NCBI GenBank assembly: GCA_000708835.1
Contig: DF237512.1
Coordinates: forward strand, 1 to 58,384
DNA: 58,384 nucleotides
Origin: Klebsormidium nitens
Lineage: Eukaryota; Streptophyta; Klebsormidiophyceae; Klebsormidiales; Klebsormidiaceae
Reading direction: 5' to 3'
The translations under genes were made by a program, and so were the position numbers. The first letter of the stretch is position 1. Every line of letters starts with the position of its first letter. The notes under the pieces are model-generated. The model was not told the origin of the DNA, did not search any database, and saw only the letters and a list, made by a program, of their open reading frames with translations. Positions 31,805-42,547 of this stretch are shown here, in pieces.

Positions 31805-32797
31805 TCAGCTACCAAGCTTGATGTGTTGCATCAAAGCTAACGTGTTATCCAAGGCCTCTCTGAAGCACATCTCTAGTTCGCAAGGGATGTCTTTCTCGAA
31901 CCCCAGACGTTCTCGCTTGTTCTTCCCAGAGCTGCCCTTGGTTCCATCTGGCACTCCCTGCTCCTCGGGAATGGTCAAAGCAAACTTTGCACTTGTCTGT
32001 GGCACGTGTGTGAAAAAGATCCAGGGCTCCTGGAAGGTGTTGATGAGCGGTGCGCTGAAGATCAACTCCTCCATTCCTGCAGCCTTGGGAGAAGCATATG
32101 CACGATGGAAAACCCCCCGCCAGAACGCGGCTCCTGCTCGCGACAGACGAGCATTTTCCTTGACCCTGCGGCTTGTCAGATTTGCATGCACTTCAAGAGA
32201 TAGTAGGCCACCAGCCTGGCTGCGTTGTTCAGAACACCAGATGCTTCGGATGGCGTGATTGATCCTGTCTACTGAATACAGTGGGTGCAAAATGGAGGTC
32301 TCAGCCAAGGGCCGCCAACCGACTGCGTTGCCCAGATAAGAGCCTCCCACAGGTGCTTCATATCCCCACGCGAGAAGGCTCCCGCGCAGTCTGATCGCAA
32401 ACAGAAAGCTGGCAGTATCAGTTTCGCTGCTGAGCTGACGAAGCGTGTCTTGCAGCATAAAATCCATTGCGCTTGGTCGACTGTTTTGCTTCACCCATCG
32501 AGCTTCCACAAGCTCTTTGAACCCAGCCGCCGGCTGCAGAACATTAAGGATATCCATCGCTCCAAGGCGTGCTTCCAGCTCAGCGCTCTGTTGTTCGAAG
32601 AGCAATCTCTCATCAGACGTCATCGTGTCTTCCCAAAGGTCTGGGCCATAGAAAGCCTTCTTCCAGATGTTGGGGTTCGCTTTGGCCAAGCCGTAGAGGG
32701 GCTTGACGGCGCAAATGACTCTCAGCAGGGAAGGGGGGTCCTGGACCGCGAGTTTGTTCAGAACCAGTAGAAGCGCGTCGTTTGGAAGGCCCTCCAT
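31805..32797 (-). CDS. F-box protein, 330 aa, single exon
   Basis: The N-terminal residues 3-45 form an F-box (LPNDALLLVLNKLAVQDPPS, then LLRVICAVKPLYGLAKANP and IWKKAF), which binds SKP1 in SCF ubiquitin ligases. The start at 32797 (MEGLPND) is chosen because the paralog at 34257-35217 also begins one residue before its ELPEDVL block; the frame is open a further 35 codons upstream. No LRR, Kelch or FBA repeat is clear in the rest. Conserved blocks with the paralog include AAGFKELVEARW and FWRGVF. The C-terminal Lys/Gly-rich loop is followed by LEMCFREALDNTL. The target is unknown. Confidence 0.8.
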   Translation of the reverse strand: MEGLPNDALLLVLNKLAVQDPPSLLRVICAVKPLYGLAKANPNIWKKAFYGPDLWEDTMTSDERLLFEQQSAELEARLGAMDILNVLQPAAGFKELVEARWVKQNSRPSAMDFMLQDTLRQLSSETDTASFLFAIRLRGSLLAWGYEAPVGGSYLGNAVGWRPLAETSILHPLYSVDRINHAIRSIWCSEQRSQAGGLLSLEVHANLTSRRVKENARLSRAGAAFWRGVFHRAYASPKAAGMEELIFSAPLINTFQEPWIFFTHVPQTSAKFALTIPEEQGVPDGTKGSSGKNKRERLGFEKDIPCELEMCFREALDNTLALMQHIKLGS

Positions 32798-34256
32798 GGT
32801 GATCTGCTGCTTGGAGAACTTGAGAGTACGTCTCAAAAGGACTTCTTGGGGAACTACGCGGACGGCCAGTGTGATATCGCGGCAGAAGGAGATCCGTTTC
32901 ACAATTCAAGTTGAATTGTCTTTTGTTTGATCAACAGAATCATTCTTCTTCGAAGCGGCCCCTTTCGGTGAGGCGCCCGGCCGCGACCCCTACCCGCCCG
33001 GCCGCCACGTCAGCTGTCGGCCGTCCAACATGCACGTACGCTGCTAGCGGCGAGTGATCAGATGGAGCTTGCTTCATTTTCCACTCCCCGACTTCCGGAC
33101 CGCTTCCACAAGACCAAGACTTTAAAGAGTTCGGACCTCTTCAAGGCCCACTATATTATTCTTATAGTGTCACAGATTTGAGGCCTACGAGCTGACTTTC
33201 AAGTTGATATCATGCAGATTAGATTCCATAAGGAGTTGAGAACTCTTACGGCCATGTCCGTTGAACGGGTCGCCTCGGTTTTGATAATGGTCACGGCGGG
33301 GTTTAGAGCGGAACGCCTTATTGTCGTAAACCCAATTTGCTTTAAGCCTTTGCACCGGGTGTGAGCTTCTCAATGATCCTTCCGCTTCTACTTGAGCATG
33401 AGGTCGTGAAGGAGAAGACGTACTGAGCTTTGGAGAAAGGCTTTTATTGGAGGGAACCAGCTTATATATGGGTGCAACGGAGGTCATCGGAGTAACTGAT
33501 CACAGCCGTGGTCACGATGTAAGCCCTTAGGAACGTAGTCCGGGAATGTGCCCATGTAGATAATAGCCGCATTCATATGATTTTGGCAATGGTTCATTTC
33601 TCTCCAATCTCATCCCGGGGGTCGTAGTTGCCTGATACAAACATAAATGGAGACATACGCATCCTACTGAGTTCAGCCGATGCTCGATCAACACACTGCT
33701 TCGAGGCTTCATTCATCTCTAGCAAACTTTCTTCGGAAGAAGACCATTAAAATGGACAATAGACTTCGTAGACCAACTTCGATCAATTTTTCGTCATGTG
33801 TTGCACAACGAAAAAGCGTCACGGTGTTTCCTTAAGAAAAATAAAGAACCAGGATCAAGAATCTGCTTTGGAATCTCGTAACAAAGAGATCGGGCAGGCA
33901 GATGCCCCAACAACCGAATCTGAACTTTTTAGATTGAGTAAGCAATCACTTTGTAGCAATCGAAGGCCGGATGTTTTAGAACTCATATATAGGCCTTACA
34001 GATTCTCTTGACCATAGCTACGCGTAATAATACTTTGTTTTTACCCTCTACGCAGCAAAAGTGATCCGTTGATGTCATGTTGTTGAAATCTGCTTGATCC
34101 GATACACCTAATCAGGCCTGCACACCCTAGGCTAGCTCTCACTCGATGTCCTTCTCTATAAGCAATCCAGAGACCCGTCTCCGTCACCCGAAAAGCCCGC
34201 GAGAGCTCGTGCGACCGTCCGGCAAGGGCACAAAGTTTTCGACCAGGCTACCAGAC
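32798..34256. other. Region between tandem F-box genes
   Basis: No gene is visible. It includes the upstream region of the first F-box gene and the 3' UTR of its paralog. A GC-rich stretch near 32950-33050 has GCCCGGCCGC-like words. A 71-codon plus-strand ORF near 33800-34011 shows no family features. Confidence 0.5.
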
Positions 34257-35217
34257 TCACAGAACCAATTGGGACACAACTCGTGGCCAAAGTCTTAGCA
34301 CGCTCACAGCACTCTGTCCGCCAAAGGGCAGGCCGTCTTTCTTCTTCGTTTGTGTGCTGCTTTCCTCTTGAGTTGCCGTACCGGGCTGCCCTTTTGCCTC
34401 AGTCAGAAGCAGACGCGCACAGACTCCTTCGTCAGCGAAAATTGGACGTGGCTGACCATAGCTAGTCGTGGAGATCCGAGCAGGGAAGCAAACTCGCTCA
34501 ACGACGCCGGGTTGAGGCCTTGCATCTGCAGTCCGCTGAAAAGCTCCCTGCCAAAACCCCATGGCTTCTGTCGGCGGATCAGCGTATCCAAAGGCATCTA
34601 ATTGACTGAGTGCGTGGATATCAAGACAAAGATCACCATATTCGGCCGTAGAAGTCGACCCTCCTCCCTGCCCAACGTTCAGTAATGCATCCTTTACTTT
34701 GTTTGCAACATATACGAAATGCGTCTGGATACTCCCCGACAAAGGCATCCCGGTTTTAAGGGACATTTCTTCCCGCAGCGCAAAACGTGACACTAGCCCG
34801 TAAGTACCCCACAGGAGCAGAGCGTCCTGTTTCCTGACCACAAAGAGAAACCACATTAAGTCATCACTTATATGAAGCCACCGGGGTACATTATGCTCAG
34901 ACAGAGCTGGACGTTGCCACCGAGCTGCTACAAGCTCCTTGTAGCCAGCCGCCGGACGCTGCCGGTCTAGAAAAGGCCGGAAAAGGAGGTCAGCTTCCAG
35001 TTTTTTCCATCTGCTGTTCGTAGAACAAGCGCTCATCTCCGACACTGTCAGGGAAAAGCTCAGGCCCAAGAAAGGCCGTCTTCCAGAGGTTTGTATTATG
35101 CGCGAGTTTGCTGTACAGAATAATAGAGACGCAGCTGACGCGCAGCAGAGATAGAGGGTCCTGGACGGCGAGCTTGTTCAAAACCAGCGAAAGCACGTCT
35201 TCTGGAAGCTCCTGCAT
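34257..35217 (-). pseudogene. F-box paralog with a frame break at an A6 run
   Basis: This is a tandem paralog of the F-box gene at 31805-32797. The F-box is intact (LPEDVLSLVLNKLAVQDPLS, LLRVSCV, NLWKTAF), followed by DERLFYEQQMEK. There the frame meets a stop. The matching continuation (KLEADLLF, QRPAAGYKELVAARW, FWQGAFQRTADARPQPG) runs in another frame from about 35000 to 34257. The switch sits at six A residues on the minus strand (35001-35006 on the plus strand). Removing one base joins the two frames in line with the intact paralog. It is therefore either a recent pseudogene or a homopolymer base-call error. The rest of the second frame is open to its stop, which favours a young break or an error. 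Confidence 0.8.
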
Positions 35218-36338
35218 GATGGCCGCTGGATTAAAACGGCAGCTTGTTCAAGCAGGCCGCTCACAGGTCAAAAAGACATCAATATCTGCAGTACAGAGTG
35301 AGAAGAAACTTGATCGCTCATGCAGCCGTCTGGGGGTTGTGCGCGGGTCCGACCGGCCCGCGGCCGGCTTTGACAAACCCGCCAGGGTTTGAGAGGGTTT
35401 CCGATACTCGGTCGCACGCAGCTAGCCCGCCGCCAGCACGGCCGGCTGCATTGCAGCCGCGCGGCCGCGGGGCCACGCTCGGCGTAGCGCAACTACGGGT
35501 GCTACGCGCATCGATCCATCTCGTCAAAAGTATGCTGGCAAGCATTTTGCTGAACACTGGCTAATGCATGTCCGGATAGTACGTTACGAGTGACTAATAT
35601 TGTAATATCATCGAACGTTGCAATGATGCGGGCAGCTCTAGTGTGTGCACGTCTACGGCGCTCATGACCTCGTGACTGCAACAATCGATGTAGCTTGGAC
35701 CGAGCGTTCTCACGTGTGAATTCATGCATGTGAATCGTACTACAGTCACCGCCCGCATATGCTCAGGTCACGCGATCACCTGATGATTGTCGAGAAGAGC
35801 TGCATGCCCCTTCTTCTCACAGTGGATGCATTTGTCATCAGATGTCTTACGGTTATGGTTATGGTCACATTTCTCATGGTCCTGTCTCGATATCTGTACT
35901 ACAACAGTGTCGATCTCTGGATGTGAGGCATAAGCATCAGACTTGCGTAACGGGTCATGCATGGCGGTTAGCTCTAAGAAACCGAGACGGTCCAAAGATC
36001 CCACATGCAAGATCGAGACCATAGAAGTTACGCAGAGTCGACCATTGCGATACAGTACACATGGCCGTTGCTGAAAGCTTGCTCTGATTCTTAACGCGTC
36101 TTGTCCGGATGCATGCACCAGAACCGTGGGAGAACCCCGAGAATCTTGTTAGAGCGGGACTCTTCTTTTCCAAGAGTGCAAAACTGTCATCTTCGACGCC
36201 CAACGTGTGGTGTCTTGATTTGCAGCCTTCCCGGCCTTTCGACAATAAGTTCTCGCTAAGAGACGGCTGGAACAACGTAAGGACAAGGTTATGAAACGTT
36301 CAACGGGTTCACGGTTCTCCTGCGACCCGTAAAACGTA
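35218..36338. other. Intergenic region between the F-box paralog and the AAE14-like gene
   Basis: No gene seen. A very GC-rich stretch at about 35350-35480 has CCGGCCCGCGGCCGGC and CGCGCGGCCGCGGGGCC and can form short hairpins. The rest is mixed sequence with short, motif-free ORFs. The right part is the 3' UTR of the CoA ligase gene. Confidence 0.5.
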
Positions 36339-39300
36339 TCAAAGCTTGCTCCGCGTCCCTAGGGAAGTCGACTGCGCCCCACCGTCCCTTTGTATGCGTT
36401 GTTGGAGCAGAAGTCGGACGACGTTCTTCTGCACCTTCCCTGTGGAGGTCACAGGCAGCGGACCGGTCTGTGCGGCAAACACTTTTGGGACCTTGTACCT
36501 GCAGCGCAAGAGACAAGAGTAACTTGAATTGCAGGAAACAGGGCAGCTTTAGGAGCTGGCAGGACTTGTCAGCATATTGCGCTCAGATCGAAGAACAGGA
36601 CATGTGCTGCAAGAGCTCCACGTGCGCTTTCCGGTCAGTATCCTGGAATGATTTGGCGTCATAAGATCTCCCAAGCAACTTTGAAGTAAGGGCCAATGAC
36701 TTTTTTTAGAAGGCGCTACTTTCCGCCCCCATGCAGCCAGCTCGGTACGGAAACAAAATGGTCTCTCTTCGGGACTGCCTTCAGCTAACCAGAAAGATCG
36801 TAAGAACTTACGCGCGGACATGAATCGGCCGCTTCGTATTCAGCGGTTCCGACACCTCAGAGGCGGAGCGAAACTCGTCACACGAATTGAGTGGTGAAGA
36901 AAGAGACGACAGCCGCGAAACAAACGACACCAAGTGGGCTCTCCGACAATCCCTTGCGCCACACAACGAATCGAGCAGATCCTGTATTCGCCATACATTA
37001 CGTTTGCCGCTTTTCCAGGCACTTCCTGTTTCCACTGATTTCTCCCTCACCGTGTGAGGCCCCGTTGGTGGCAGTGCCGCCGCATCTTCGCTGCATCCAA
37101 ATGGTGAACCTGGCCGTCAACAGGGCCTCCCCAAGTCCAGCCGTCCATGAGAACTAGGAGCGCGGCCACTTGCTCGCCCAAGCGCGCGTCGGGTAAGCCC
37201 GCAACGGCGGCCGCGGCAACTCCGGGGTGCTGGATAAGAATCGTCTCCACCTATATACGTAACGACACATGAAAGGATAGCTGCATTTTTGCGTTGGTGT
37301 CCCGTTAACGTCTGGCTCTCTTCTGTCTTGAGGAGATAGTTATGCGAGTCAGACGGAGAATACCGATAAGCCTAATTCTTTTGTGTTCGATTATCAGGTA
37401 AGCAAAGCAGACAAGAGCAGCCGGGCTGGGTAAGGTTTCGCTGAACTAAAGTCCTGGGCTGGCAATCACGAAGCACGGACTATGATATTGAAAAGAAACA
37501 ACCCTGGCAGCAATAATCAAGTCAGGAGACCGTGCCGTCCGATGACCAGAAGCTTGAAAGAGTCGAAAAACGAAAAGGAAACAAAGGTTGAAAAGCGGCG
37601 CCGAAAATGAAGGAGCAGACAGAGAAGAAAGCGGAAAAAGATAAAGAGCGAGAGAAGAGGAGGTGAAAGAAAAGCAACCGGTGGTACCTCGGCTGCGTGC
37701 ACGTTTTCCCCGCCCGTCTTGACCATGTCCTTTTCCCTGCCGCACAGCCATAACCGGCCCCGGTTATCGATATAACCCACGTCCCCCGTGCTAAACCAGC
37801 CGTCTTTACTGAGCACGTTTGCGGTCTCCTCAGGCTGGTTCCAGTAACCCGAAAAGACGTTCGGCCCCCGGACCTGGATCACCCCTTCTCGAAAGGGGGG
37901 GTCGAAATGCGCCCCTTCTAAGCCCCCCATTCTGGAACCGAACTCCGTTGCTTGCAAAGGTGACTTCGGCTCCCGCTGGGGCAAAATCCCAGCGGTTGCG
38001 GTTGTCCGTTTCGTTGCTGCTCCGGAGAAATCGCTATCAGTGTTTCCTAATCCCGACTGCGAGCAACTCGGCGCTTCTTTCCTGATCTCGTTGGAATCGG
38101 CACCGTTTTCTAGCGGTTTCACCAACCCATTACCGGCGGTGATTACTCTGATTTCGAGGTGAGGGGCGGGCCTCCCGACACAGACAGCCCAACTTCCGCT
38201 GAACGTTGACGCTGCGTCATTAGGTCGGTCCGGCTCAACGGTAATCCATCGAGGGAGGGCGGGCTCTTGACGCTGGGGCTCACGAACAATATCGAACGTG
38301 ATGGAGGAACATGCTTCTGTCATGCCTGCAGAGAACGAGATAACTTCCTGAGAAGCTGGCGTAAGGAAGAAAGCTCTCGCTGCGCTCTGTTCTCGAAGTG
38401 ACGCGGACTCCGTACGGCATCGGCGATCAAAGGCGAATATTGTCGGACGAAAACGGCTTTGGTTCGAGAAGTCTTATTCCGTGCCTACATCCCAAAGTCC
38501 GAGGCCCTAGCAAGCATTCTGCACGAGACGTAGACAGAATGACGAAACAGAACCCTTTCCTCTAGCGACCTTTGAGGATCACCGTCACAGGTTCAAGACA
38601 AGCCTAGCATCAAGGTAAGCACTCAATGAGATTCAGACCTGAAGAAGGAACGCAACAGCACATAGTTGTGCCAACAGTGTAAGGCACGTGCTCTCACCAT
38701 ACGCAGTTGCAATGACCGCATTCGGGAAGAGGCGCGCCACGTCTGGCGCCATGCGCCCCAGTCCCCCTCCCCCCACAAGAAGCGTCCGAATACCCCAAAA
38801 CGGCGTCCGGATCCCTTCCCAATTCTCGCTGACGTCACCGACCGCCTGGATGATGTCAGCGAGCATGGCGGGGACGGCGATGAAGGTGGTCACGTGGTGC
38901 GCCTGGACGGCTGCGATCGCTTCGTCGACACGCCAGCGCGGCAGGAACACGTGGGTCGCCCCGGCCATGAGCATGCCGAGCGCGGAGCTGAGGCCGCCGA
39001 TGTGACACAAAGGGGCCGCGTGGAGGTACACCTGCGGTGAAGGACGGCTTGGTGTCAAGAACGATCGCGAAGTGTCAAAGCGCAGTCGCTATGGGTCTTC
39101 GCCAGATCAAGAAGCGGGCGGCAGGTGTAACGGAGTCGTTGGTTGGCGATGCGAGTTCAATCTCAATCTTACAGCAAGATGAGTTCCTTGAACGTACGAG
39201 TTACGATCCCAGGCCGTCCGCCCGAACCGGAAGCGAGACTGCAGTAGGAGCCGAACTCCGGCACTTGCGAGACCTCGACTTCCTTTCTGCGCACACGTCT

Positions 39301-41207
39301 TCTCTGTGAAATAAACCAAGTACATCCCGAGGCCTCCGATCCAACGAAACAGAGTGTCCTTGACCCTGGAACATCTTGGTTCAATGTTAACGGCGTCTTT
39401 GACCGTTTTATCTAGCTAGGGGATTAATTTGAGAAAGTAGAGAAGGCTTCTCAAGAAAAGGGAGACGGGTGCTTACATCCCGGTCGGAGTACCCGACTCC
39501 AGCAATCTTGGCCAGGGACTGCGTTACCAGGGCCGTGTGGCTCAGCACCGCTGCCTTGGGAGCGCCGGTGGTCCCTGCCAATCACGAAGCAGAATGATAT
39601 CGGCGAAAGAGAGTTTTTATATTGTTTGTTCGACACGGATTTTGAGAAGACACAACGCCCCACGTTTCAGTAACGCGGAGGTTGAAGGGTCCTACGGTTG
39701 AATGCCTCGAAGCAGGTCTGGCCCCCAAACTTGACTGTGGTAATCTCCGAGTCAAGAAACTTCCTCTATAGGAATGATTCAAACCAACGGGGCAAATTCC
39801 GGACAGAACTCAAAGGGCAAGGCCGGATGTTGCAAGTTCGACGTGGTCTGCTGGGAAGCTGCGCTGTCAAGATTGTTTAAGGAAAGCCACCGAAAGCAAC
39901 CGGAGGAAAACGGCTCCTCCAATAATTTGTGCCAGAGACGTCTTCGTTCCAAATGCATATGGCTGCGGATCTGCCAAAGAATGGCCTGAAAGTGAACGAA
40001 GCTAGTGCAGACCGGTTCGAAGCACTGCAATAATATCAGAGCAAGATCACGTTCACTTTGCTTACACAGATCACGCAAATGGGCGGAAGAAACAACGACA
40101 AGAAGGGCAACGACGCACCAGAAGTGAAGCAGATGAGAGCGACTTCTCCTGGCGCCGTCACCAAGTTTAACTCCGGGACGTTGAACCCCATGCGTTCACG
40201 ATCCACGGAACTGTCCCTTGCACTTTGCCTCTCCTGGCTGAGATGTGACTCGAGCACCGTATCCCGTGAAATGTTCGGCGGAGAAAGCGTTTGGACTCCT
40301 CGGCAATCCATTGCAACAACTTCACAATCCTTTCGAACACTTTCAAATTCGATCCGTGCACTTCTAAGCTCCGTGCTGAATGTTTCCCGTTCCAATCGGA
40401 CAGCCTTCCCCTCCGTTCGGACACCCCTGTAATCCGTCCGGACACCTTCGGGATTCGTTCGGACGCCTTGGGAGTCCGGTTGAAAGTCCTGGAAACCCGT
40501 TCGGAAGCTGGGAGTCTCCATTCGAACAGCGGCTCTCACGGACGGGCACCGTTCCCTCAGGTGCTCCCACCAGCCCCAACAGAATTCGTCGAGCACAAGC
40601 AGGCTGGCCTCAATCCTGTTGATGGCTTCGGCGGCCTCGCTTATGCTCTGCCAGGAGAAGAGATTTGCTGTCAGCGCGAAAAGCGTAATCACTCTTTCGT
40701 CTGATAGACCTCAGATTTGCTTTCCTAGGAGTACGACAATGTATTTTCTGGCCACTGGTGGCGGGCAAAATCTGGCACTTCACATACGAACGTTACATAC
40801 TAACACCAACGAAGAGCGGATATGGCAACAATGAACCACGTTTCTCAAGAAGAGATTGGACTTAGTAGAATTACTATGAAGCACAGAGGGTCTTTGATTG
40901 GAATCCTCACCCATCTGTGGTTCAGTGGTGCAACAATTGCCCCTGCGCACGGGACTGCCAGCAGCCACTCCAGGTAATAGTCACTGTTCAACCCCGCCAG
41001 AGCCACTCTGTCGCCAGCAGCCACCCCGGAGCTGCTGAGGTCAGCGCTGAGCTCAGCAATCCTGCCGAACAACTGGCGCCCGGTGCGCTTTCTGTCGCCA
41101 TGGATCGTGACCACAGACGTCCCCCGCCTCTGCGAAAGGGCACCCAGGCAGTGGCCGATGTGCGCGCCTCCCATCGCTGGTGGGAACAGGAGCGATGACC
41201 TCAGCAT
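36339..41207 (-). CDS. AAE14: 2-succinylbenzoate-CoA ligase (AAE14/MenE type), about 751 aa, seven exons
   Basis: Acyl-activating enzyme that makes 2-succinylbenzoyl-CoA for phylloquinone (vitamin K1). Exons (minus): 41207-40911, 40647-40119, 39574-39477, 39031-38698, 38325-37688, 37250-37051, 36498-36339; GT-AG, in phase. Exon 1 has AHIGHCLGALSQRR and NSDYYLEWLLAV, characteristic of plant AAE14. Later come LLVLDEFC, the split P-loop TSGTTGAPKAAVLSH across exons 2-3, VYLHAAPLCHIGGLSSAL, AYGMTEACSSITF, GWFSTGDVGYID, KTGGENVHAAEVETIL and the C-terminal catalytic Lys in PVTSTGKVQK. An inner Met (MGGAHIG) may be the start. It is about 190 residues longer than Arabidopsis AAE14. Extra sequence lies in exon 2 (7-residue repeats) and exon 5 (low-complexity linker). 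Plastid or peroxisome location cannot be decided from the sequence. Confidence 0.88.
40390..40530 (-). repeat. 21-bp coding minisatellite in exon 2 of the AAE14-like gene
   Basis: At least six degenerate units of about 21 bp follow each other on the plus strand, each with a core like TCCGTTCGGACNCC. On the coding strand they give a 7-residue period, seen as GVRTNPEGVRTDYRGVRTEG and then fading into AVRLERE and SVRKDCE. Weaker units continue toward about 40320. The frame stays open. The insert lies between the WWEHLRERCPS segment and the P-loop exon edge, where the plant ortholog has a short linker. Confidence 0.8.
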
Positions 41208-41620
41208 GGGTCGTCCGCAAGGAATGATAACATCATCATGGGGAGTTTTAGATGCCTACTGTATAGCGCTGAAGCGGGTACAGAGGTCTGAGCATCGGAC
41301 GGAGGAAAACTGCAAATCGGGTGCAGATGTGCGTTGATCAGGCTCGGACAACGTCTGTTGAGTAAGACATCAGAAAGGAATCTCCGAATGACAGAAGGTT
41401 TGAGATTGAGGGTAGTGATCCGTCTATCACATCTGCAGTGCTAGATGAGGGAAGAATGGTAGTATCTAGAGCTTGACAAAATGAAGTGGTGTAGTGCCAC
41501 CATCAGTATGACTCATAAGAAGTGGCACGCCGCCGGAATAACAACCTTTTACTGGGGTCGACGTGAGAATCTGTCTCACCTGGACCCTGTTGTTCGAAGC
41601 ACGCATTTGTTGAGTAGAAA
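41208..41620. other. Spacer between AAE14-like and CPCC genes
   Basis: Both neighbours lie on the minus strand, so this holds the AAE14-like promoter and the 3' UTR of the CPCC gene. I see no gene or clear signal. Confidence 0.45.
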
Positions 41621-41977
41621 TCACTCTTTCCTGGACTTCCGCTTCCAGTAATACGGCGTCATTTCCTGCCTTTCCTCAATGCTGCCACTTGCAATTGAAT
41701 CTTCTACTGGGTCCCACTTCCTCCATGTTGCATCCTTCTTGTCCTGAGAACAAGGCTTTCTCACAGACGACAAATTTGAAGGACAGCATGCCCCTATCCT
41801 TTCGAAGTTGCGCTGCGCCTCCTGCAATGAGACCGTGTTTGCCCCGACGCGATCAGTGGCATTTGTCAGCTGGTACAAGTCGTCCTCCCAGAAGCAAATG
41901 GGACAGATTTCAAAGGTGCCACCTGCACCAGAGAAGACCTCGTATCCGCAGCAAGGGCAGGGATGCAGCCGCTGCAT
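41621..41977 (-). CDS. CPCC-family cysteine-rich protein, 118 aa, single exon
   Basis: The product matches the Cys-rich CPCC family: residues 7-32 read CPCCGYEVFSGAGGTFE then ICPICFWEDD, giving two CxxC-like pairs that should bind one zinc ion. It is followed by the family's second block (GANTVSLQEAQRNFERIGAC). The family is mostly bacterial, and members are small proteins of unknown function, often close to toxin-antitoxin-like or regulatory genes. The C-terminus (KKDATWRKWDPVEDS, QEMTPYYWKRKSRKE) is basic. No intron is needed. The gene diverges from nucleolin. A bacterial origin is possible but not shown by the sequence alone. Confidence 0.8.
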   Translation of the reverse strand: MQRLHPCPCCGYEVFSGAGGTFEICPICFWEDDLYQLTNATDRVGANTVSLQEAQRNFERIGACCPSNLSSVRKPCSQDKKDATWRKWDPVEDSIASGSIEERQEMTPYYWKRKSRKE

Positions 41978-42547
41978 TTCTGAAATTTAATGAACTTTAA
42001 GATTACCTAGGTAGCGAAGCCAACCACAGCTAGCTGGACCTTCGCGCGCAAAACCATCACAGCATCTTTCACTGACGTCACAAGATCAGACAAGCACCCG
42101 GGTGACAGGTGGGGTTAGCTGGGGGGTTTGAATGGACCAAGGCGCGCGGGCAGAGCGCTTCGTGTTTTCGGTTGGAGTTTTTAGTATACTTAGGTACCCG
42201 GGGCTCTTAGTCCTGCCATGTCTAGGCCGTCGGATCACCGGTATCTACTTTATCATTCTTATTGGCCGTTGAATGTTAAAATCTACGAAAAGTGCTTGAT
42301 GTGAGCCGTCCGATGTAGAGCTGGCCTGAGCCCGCAGCGAGTCTCCACAGTGCTGATCCGGTTTGCAGTGTGCAGACTTCAGGACTCGGGAGCAGTGTGC
42401 AGTGTGCAGCGTGCGCACAGTCACTTGCAGTGATCGAGCTTTGGGCCAACTTCAAGTTCGAGTTCATTCCAAGTTGCAGAAAGATCAAGAAATTGCCACT
42501 GCCGCAGCCCCTCTTTGTTATTGGCTGCGCTGAGGAAGCTATTTGCA
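41978..42547. promoter_or_regulatory. Divergent region between CPCC gene (-) and nucleolin (+), with a site II motif
   Basis: 570 bases carry both start regions. A site II-type motif TGGGCC lies at 42442-42447, about 100 bases before the nucleolin ATG; such motifs mark promoters of plant ribosome-biogenesis and growth genes. The stretch 42365-42425 has repeated GCAGTGTGCAG words. No gene fits here. Confidence 0.5.

Noticed and set aside
33796-34011. 71-codon ORF between the F-box genes
   Set aside because: It is short, has no motif and no clear start context or splice partners.
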